Origin: an uncultured Lachnospiraceae bacterium
Lineage (GTDB): Bacteria > Bacillota > Clostridia > Lachnospirales > Lachnospiraceae
DNA length: 7,595 nt
Assembly (NCBI GenBank): GCA_947625995.1
Contig: CANQQN010000090.1
Coordinates: 1-7,595, forward strand
Direction: 5' to 3'
Shown: positions 5,254 through 7,595 of the stretch, one piece after another
Layout of the letters: every line of letters starts with the position of its first letter
Position numbering within the stretch: position 1 is the stretch's first letter
Made by a program: the position numbers and the translations under genes
The notes under the pieces: generated by a model
Database searches by the model: none
Seen by the model: only the letters and a program-made list of their open reading frames with translations
Told to the model about the DNA's origin: nothing

Positions 5254-6417
5254 ATGTATAATTGGACGCATTATAACCCTGTAAAAATTCTTTTCGGACC
5301 GGGCAAACTGAACGATCTTCACACCCAGACATTTCCCGGCAAAAAGGCCTTAATTGTTACGTCAAACGGTACTTCTACCAAAAAGTACGGCTATCTTGCC
5401 CGCGTGGAAAAAGAGTTGGATGCGGCGGGCGTAGCTCACGTGCTATTTGATCAGATTCGCCCAAACCCCACCGACATCAACGTCATGGACGGTGCAAGAG
5501 CCGTTAAGGAAAACGGCTGTGATTTTGTGGTTGCTCTCGGAGGCGGCTCTGTCATGGACTGTTCCAAGTGCATCGCTTTGATGGCAGCCAATCCCGGTGA
5601 TATCTGGGACTACTCTCTGAGCGCGGCGGGCGGCAAGAAAACGCCCCTCAATCCCGCCATTCCCATTGTTTGTATCACCACCTCTGCCGGGACAGCCAGT
5701 GAAGTGGATATCGCTTCCGTCATTACCAATGACAAGACGCAGGAAAAGACAGGCATCTTCTACCCGTCCATGTTTCCCACGCTCTCTGTCGTCGATTGCG
5801 ATCTGATGATGAGCGTCCCTGCAAAATTAACCGCTTATCAGGGAATGGATGCATTCTTCCACGCCTCAGAGACAGTGGTCAATAAAAATGTCCATCCCAT
5901 GGGTGAGATGTTCGCCTTAAAGACCATTGAACTGATAACAAAGTATCTGCCTCGTGCTGTCGCGGACGGAAACGACCATGAAGCCCGCGAGATGATGGCC
6001 TATGCCAACACCTTCGCCGGATACTACATGATGTGTACCTCCGCCCACACCATGGAACATGTCATGGGCAGCTTCCACAAGGATCTGATCCACGGCGCCG
6101 GACTGATCGAGATCGCCCACGCTTACTACGGCTTCTTTGCCGACCGCAAGGCTGCCGAGGAACCGATGAAGAAGATGGCAAAGGCAATGGGGGTGGAAAA
6201 TCCCGCCTCTGGGCAAGATTTTATCAAGGCTCTGGATCATCTGATCGCCGCTATCGGCTGCGCTGACTTAAAAATGAGTGCAGAGGGCATCACAGAGGCG
6301 GAATTGAATCTCTATCCCGCAAAAGTACACGAAGTTCTCGGCGGCGATATTACCGCAGACCCGCTTCCGCTTTCCGATGAGGACTATCTGACGATTTTCC
6401 GGAACGCGTATAAATAA
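5254..6417 (+). CDS. Iron-containing alcohol dehydrogenase (butanol dehydrogenase-like)
   Basis: This 387-residue, full-length group III alcohol dehydrogenase reduces aldehydes to alcohols (or the reverse) with NAD(P)H in the cytoplasm. The nucleotide-binding motif GGGS is at residues 96-99 (VALGGGSVMDCSK). The metal ligands expected in the family are all present: Asp199 and His203 (in YQGMDAFFHASE), His265 (in TSAHTMEH) and His280 (in LIHGAG). The N-terminus YNWTHYNPVKILFGPG resembles butanol dehydrogenase/YqhD-type enzymes. I chose the ATG at 5254, not 5200, because AAGGAGG lies 8 bases upstream and the protein then begins at the family's usual position; 5200 would lie in the promoter. The stop at 6417 abuts the short-chain dehydrogenase remnant. 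Exact substrate and cofactor preference cannot be told. Confidence 0.95.
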   Translation: MYNWTHYNPVKILFGPGKLNDLHTQTFPGKKALIVTSNGTSTKKYGYLARVEKELDAAGVAHVLFDQIRPNPTDINVMDGARAVKENGCDFVVALGGGSVMDCSKCIALMAANPGDIWDYSLSAAGGKKTPLNPAIPIVCITTSAGTASEVDIASVITNDKTQEKTGIFYPSMFPTLSVVDCDLMMSVPAKLTAYQGMDAFFHASETVVNKNVHPMGEMFALKTIELITKYLPRAVADGNDHEAREMMAYANTFAGYYMMCTSAHTMEHVMGSFHKDLIHGAGLIEIAHAYYGFFADRKAAEEPMKKMAKAMGVENPASGQDFIKALDHLIAAIGCADLKMSAEGITEAELNLYPAKVHEVLGGDITADPLPLSDEDYLTIFRNAYK

Positions 6418-6670
6418 AAAGCTGAAGTGAGGGTAAATTCCATTCCCCCTCGGACAGATCGCTAACTCTTTTAAAAACTACGAGGGACCGGACGCCGTCC
6501 AGCAGCCGGTTCACCGGGCAGACAATCCGCTCGGTATCGTAAACACGGTGCTTTTTCTCTGTTCAGCTAAGGCGAGGTTCATCACGGGAGAGAATATCTG
6601 CATTGACGGCGGAATGACCCGGCAAATGATCTATCACGGCGATCACGGCTGGAAATTAGAGATTGATTGA
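6418..6670 (+). pseudogene. Short-chain dehydrogenase/reductase, 3' remnant with frameshift
   Basis: Right after the alcohol dehydrogenase stop, KAEVRVNSIP reads in one frame. The sequence then continues one base further on as PLGQIANSFKNYEGPDAVQQ and onward to NPLGIVNTVLFLCSAKARFI, TGENICIDGGMTRQMIY and a stop at 6668-6670. Together they match the last third of a classical SDR: the RVNSISPG motif and the TGxxxxIDGG ending. The frame slips in a run of five C (6445-6449). The N-terminal Rossmann motif GxxxGxG and the catalytic Ser and YxxxK are absent, so nothing functional can be made, and no start codon is evident. It once preceded the AlkZ-related gene, which starts 9 bases after its stop. 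The alcohol dehydrogenase was probably joined to it by a deletion. Confidence 0.85.
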
Positions 6671-6679
6671 GGTGATAAA

Positions 6680-7360
6680 ATGAGCGGGCTTTTGTTTCAA
6701 ATCCGATCTGCAGACGATGTGATACAGCTTGTAGAGGACGTAGGTTTTCTTCCTTTTTTCGCAAATCACATTCCCGGATTTTCTTTAGAAGAATGTTGTC
6801 CGAGAGAATTGTGGTTTGCGGAAGGCGTTGACGGTCCTTGGGAATGGAAGGGGCCCATTATCCGAAGCGGCAGATGCGTGTACGGGAAGTTTTATGGGGG
6901 AAAAGCGGGTTTTGTGAGCCGGGCGTGGTTTCCTGATTTTGCAAATTTCCGAAGGGACGGGTACGACTTCGACTCGCGGTATGATGACGGACTTGCTTCA
7001 CGCAAAGATAAGAATATTTTTGACACCGTTTCAGAACATGGCGCTCTTTTGTCAAGGGAGTTAAAGGACATCTGCAATTACCGCAAGGGTGGAAACAAGG
7101 GCTTCGACACGGTCATTACACGTCTTCAGATGCAAACTTACATCAGCATTGCGGATTTCGTCTATATGAAAGATAAATATGGGCAGACTTACGGCTGGGG
7201 CGTGGCCAAGTATTCTACGCCGGAAGCACAGTTTGGGTATGATTTTACGACTTCCGCGTATCACAAGGAACCGGAAGCGTCAAGAGAGCGTATCATTGCC
7301 CACTTGAAAACCGTTCTGCCTGAGGCAGACATGGAGCATCTACCGAAATTGATCAAGTGA
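6680..7360 (+). CDS. AlkZ-related protein
   Basis: This 226-residue soluble protein resembles what databases call AlkZ-related protein, distantly tied to the winged-helix DNA glycosylase AlkZ, which removes crosslinked or alkylated bases; activity of this smaller branch is not established. Visible family-like segments are IPGFSLEE, ELWFAEGVDGPWEWKGPI, GKFYGGKAGFVSRAWFPDFA, YDFDSRYDDGLAS, a winged-helix-like region around EHGALLSRELKDIC, and GFDTVITRLQMQTYI. Tryptophan- and acid-rich loops dominate the N-terminal half. The ATG at 6680 follows GAGGTGATAAA, 9 bases after the SDR remnant's stop, so the two probably formed an operon; promoter now unclear, perhaps read-through from the alcohol dehydrogenase. 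The family name is from memory; function is open. Confidence 0.75.
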   Translation: MSGLLFQIRSADDVIQLVEDVGFLPFFANHIPGFSLEECCPRELWFAEGVDGPWEWKGPIIRSGRCVYGKFYGGKAGFVSRAWFPDFANFRRDGYDFDSRYDDGLASRKDKNIFDTVSEHGALLSRELKDICNYRKGGNKGFDTVITRLQMQTYISIADFVYMKDKYGQTYGWGVAKYSTPEAQFGYDFTTSAYHKEPEASRERIIAHLKTVLPEADMEHLPKLIK

Positions 7361-7371
7361 GGGAAATCGAT

Positions 7372-7416
7372 ATGACGGAAGAAGAAAGGATGCAGACGCT
7401 TTCGAGGACGAAATAA
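7372..7416 (+). other. Fourteen-codon ORF, probably a cut-off gene start
   Basis: Directly after the AlkZ-related stop, AGGGAAA and an ATG open MTEEERMQTLSRTK, then TAA. The ribosome binding site and the spacing of 11 bases look like the next gene of an operon, cut short where the repeat-bearing DNA begins. A genuine micropeptide cannot be excluded. Confidence 0.35.
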
Positions 7417-7434
7417 GTTAATTACATTAGTGTT

Positions 7435-7508
7435 TGATCTGAAACTGTTTTAAAGTTTGTGTAAACTCAAAAAACTGATATAAGATTTGTGATAAGTTGC
7501 CAGAGGGC
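7435..7508. repeat. Tandem repeat unit 1 (74 bases)
   Basis: The unit begins TGATC and ends in AGAGGGC. Its core, from GTAAACTCAAAAAACTGA (7461 on) to the end, matches the next unit at all but three positions; the first ~25 bases differ more, with a one-base indel. Confidence 0.85.
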
Positions 7509-7581
7509 TGATCGAGACCGTTTCAAAATTTTTGTAAACTCAAAAAACTGACGTAAGATTTGTGATAAGTTGCCAAAGGGC
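7509..7581. repeat. Tandem repeat unit 2 (73 bases)
   Basis: This unit follows unit 1 head to tail. After it, TGAGCCG and a T run (7582-7595) may start a third, diverged unit cut by the window edge. No ORF of note crosses the array. Confidence 0.85.
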
Positions 7582-7595
7582 TGAGCCGTTTTTTT

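Noticed and set aside
7575..7595. Intrinsic terminator at the right edge (GGCTGAGCC then T run)
   Set aside because: The stem is only three base pairs, and the bases are better explained as the repeat unit's end and next start.

Overview
The window looks like chromosomal or accessory DNA from a low-to-mid GC member of the Clostridia, probably a gut Oscillospiraceae/Lachnospiraceae-type anaerobe. The evidence is strong AAGGAGG-type ribosome binding sites, sigma-A type promoters, clostridial-style flavoproteins, an Fe-dependent alcohol dehydrogenase, and DhaS/AcrR-like TetR regulators. The taxon is an inference from gene style, not from a marker gene.

Left half, minus strand (3403 down to 1): one tightly packed redox operon. 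A near-consensus promoter (TTGACA, 17-base spacer, TATACT) is flanked by two matching palindromes (TGACA-N3-TGTCA), a classic TetR-type operator arrangement. The order of transcription is flavin reductase-like protein, TetR regulator, aldo/keto reductase (broken), NAD(P)H-dependent FMN reductase/flavodoxin-like protein, short flavodoxin, and a second aldo/keto reductase that runs off the left edge. Gaps are 12-16 bases and two ribosome binding sites overlap the preceding stop codon. The gene set suggests an inducible reductive response (quinone, electrophile or carbonyl handling), autoregulated by the TetR protein.

Middle (3404-5253): a doubtful 83-codon minus-strand ORF behind a 50-base near-palindrome; a plus-strand TetR gene with its own promoter; then about 600 bases of debris. 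The debris holds the first ~30 codons of a STAS-domain (anti-sigma-factor antagonist) gene, an overlapping fragment resembling the transposon protein TnpV, and two nearly identical 52-base direct repeats 82 bases apart.

Right half, plus strand (5180-7595): an intact iron-containing alcohol dehydrogenase with a plausible promoter, then the 3' end of a short-chain dehydrogenase carrying a one-base frameshift and lacking everything catalytic, then an intact AlkZ-related gene, a 14-codon leftover ORF, and a tandem array of 73-74-base repeats reaching the right edge.

The recurring theme is decay: one internally deleted reductase, one 3' reductase remnant, one 5' STAS remnant, and possibly a chimeric end on the edge reductase, all near short repeats. 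The regulated flavoprotein operon is the main functional unit. No clearly new defence or mobile system is visible.
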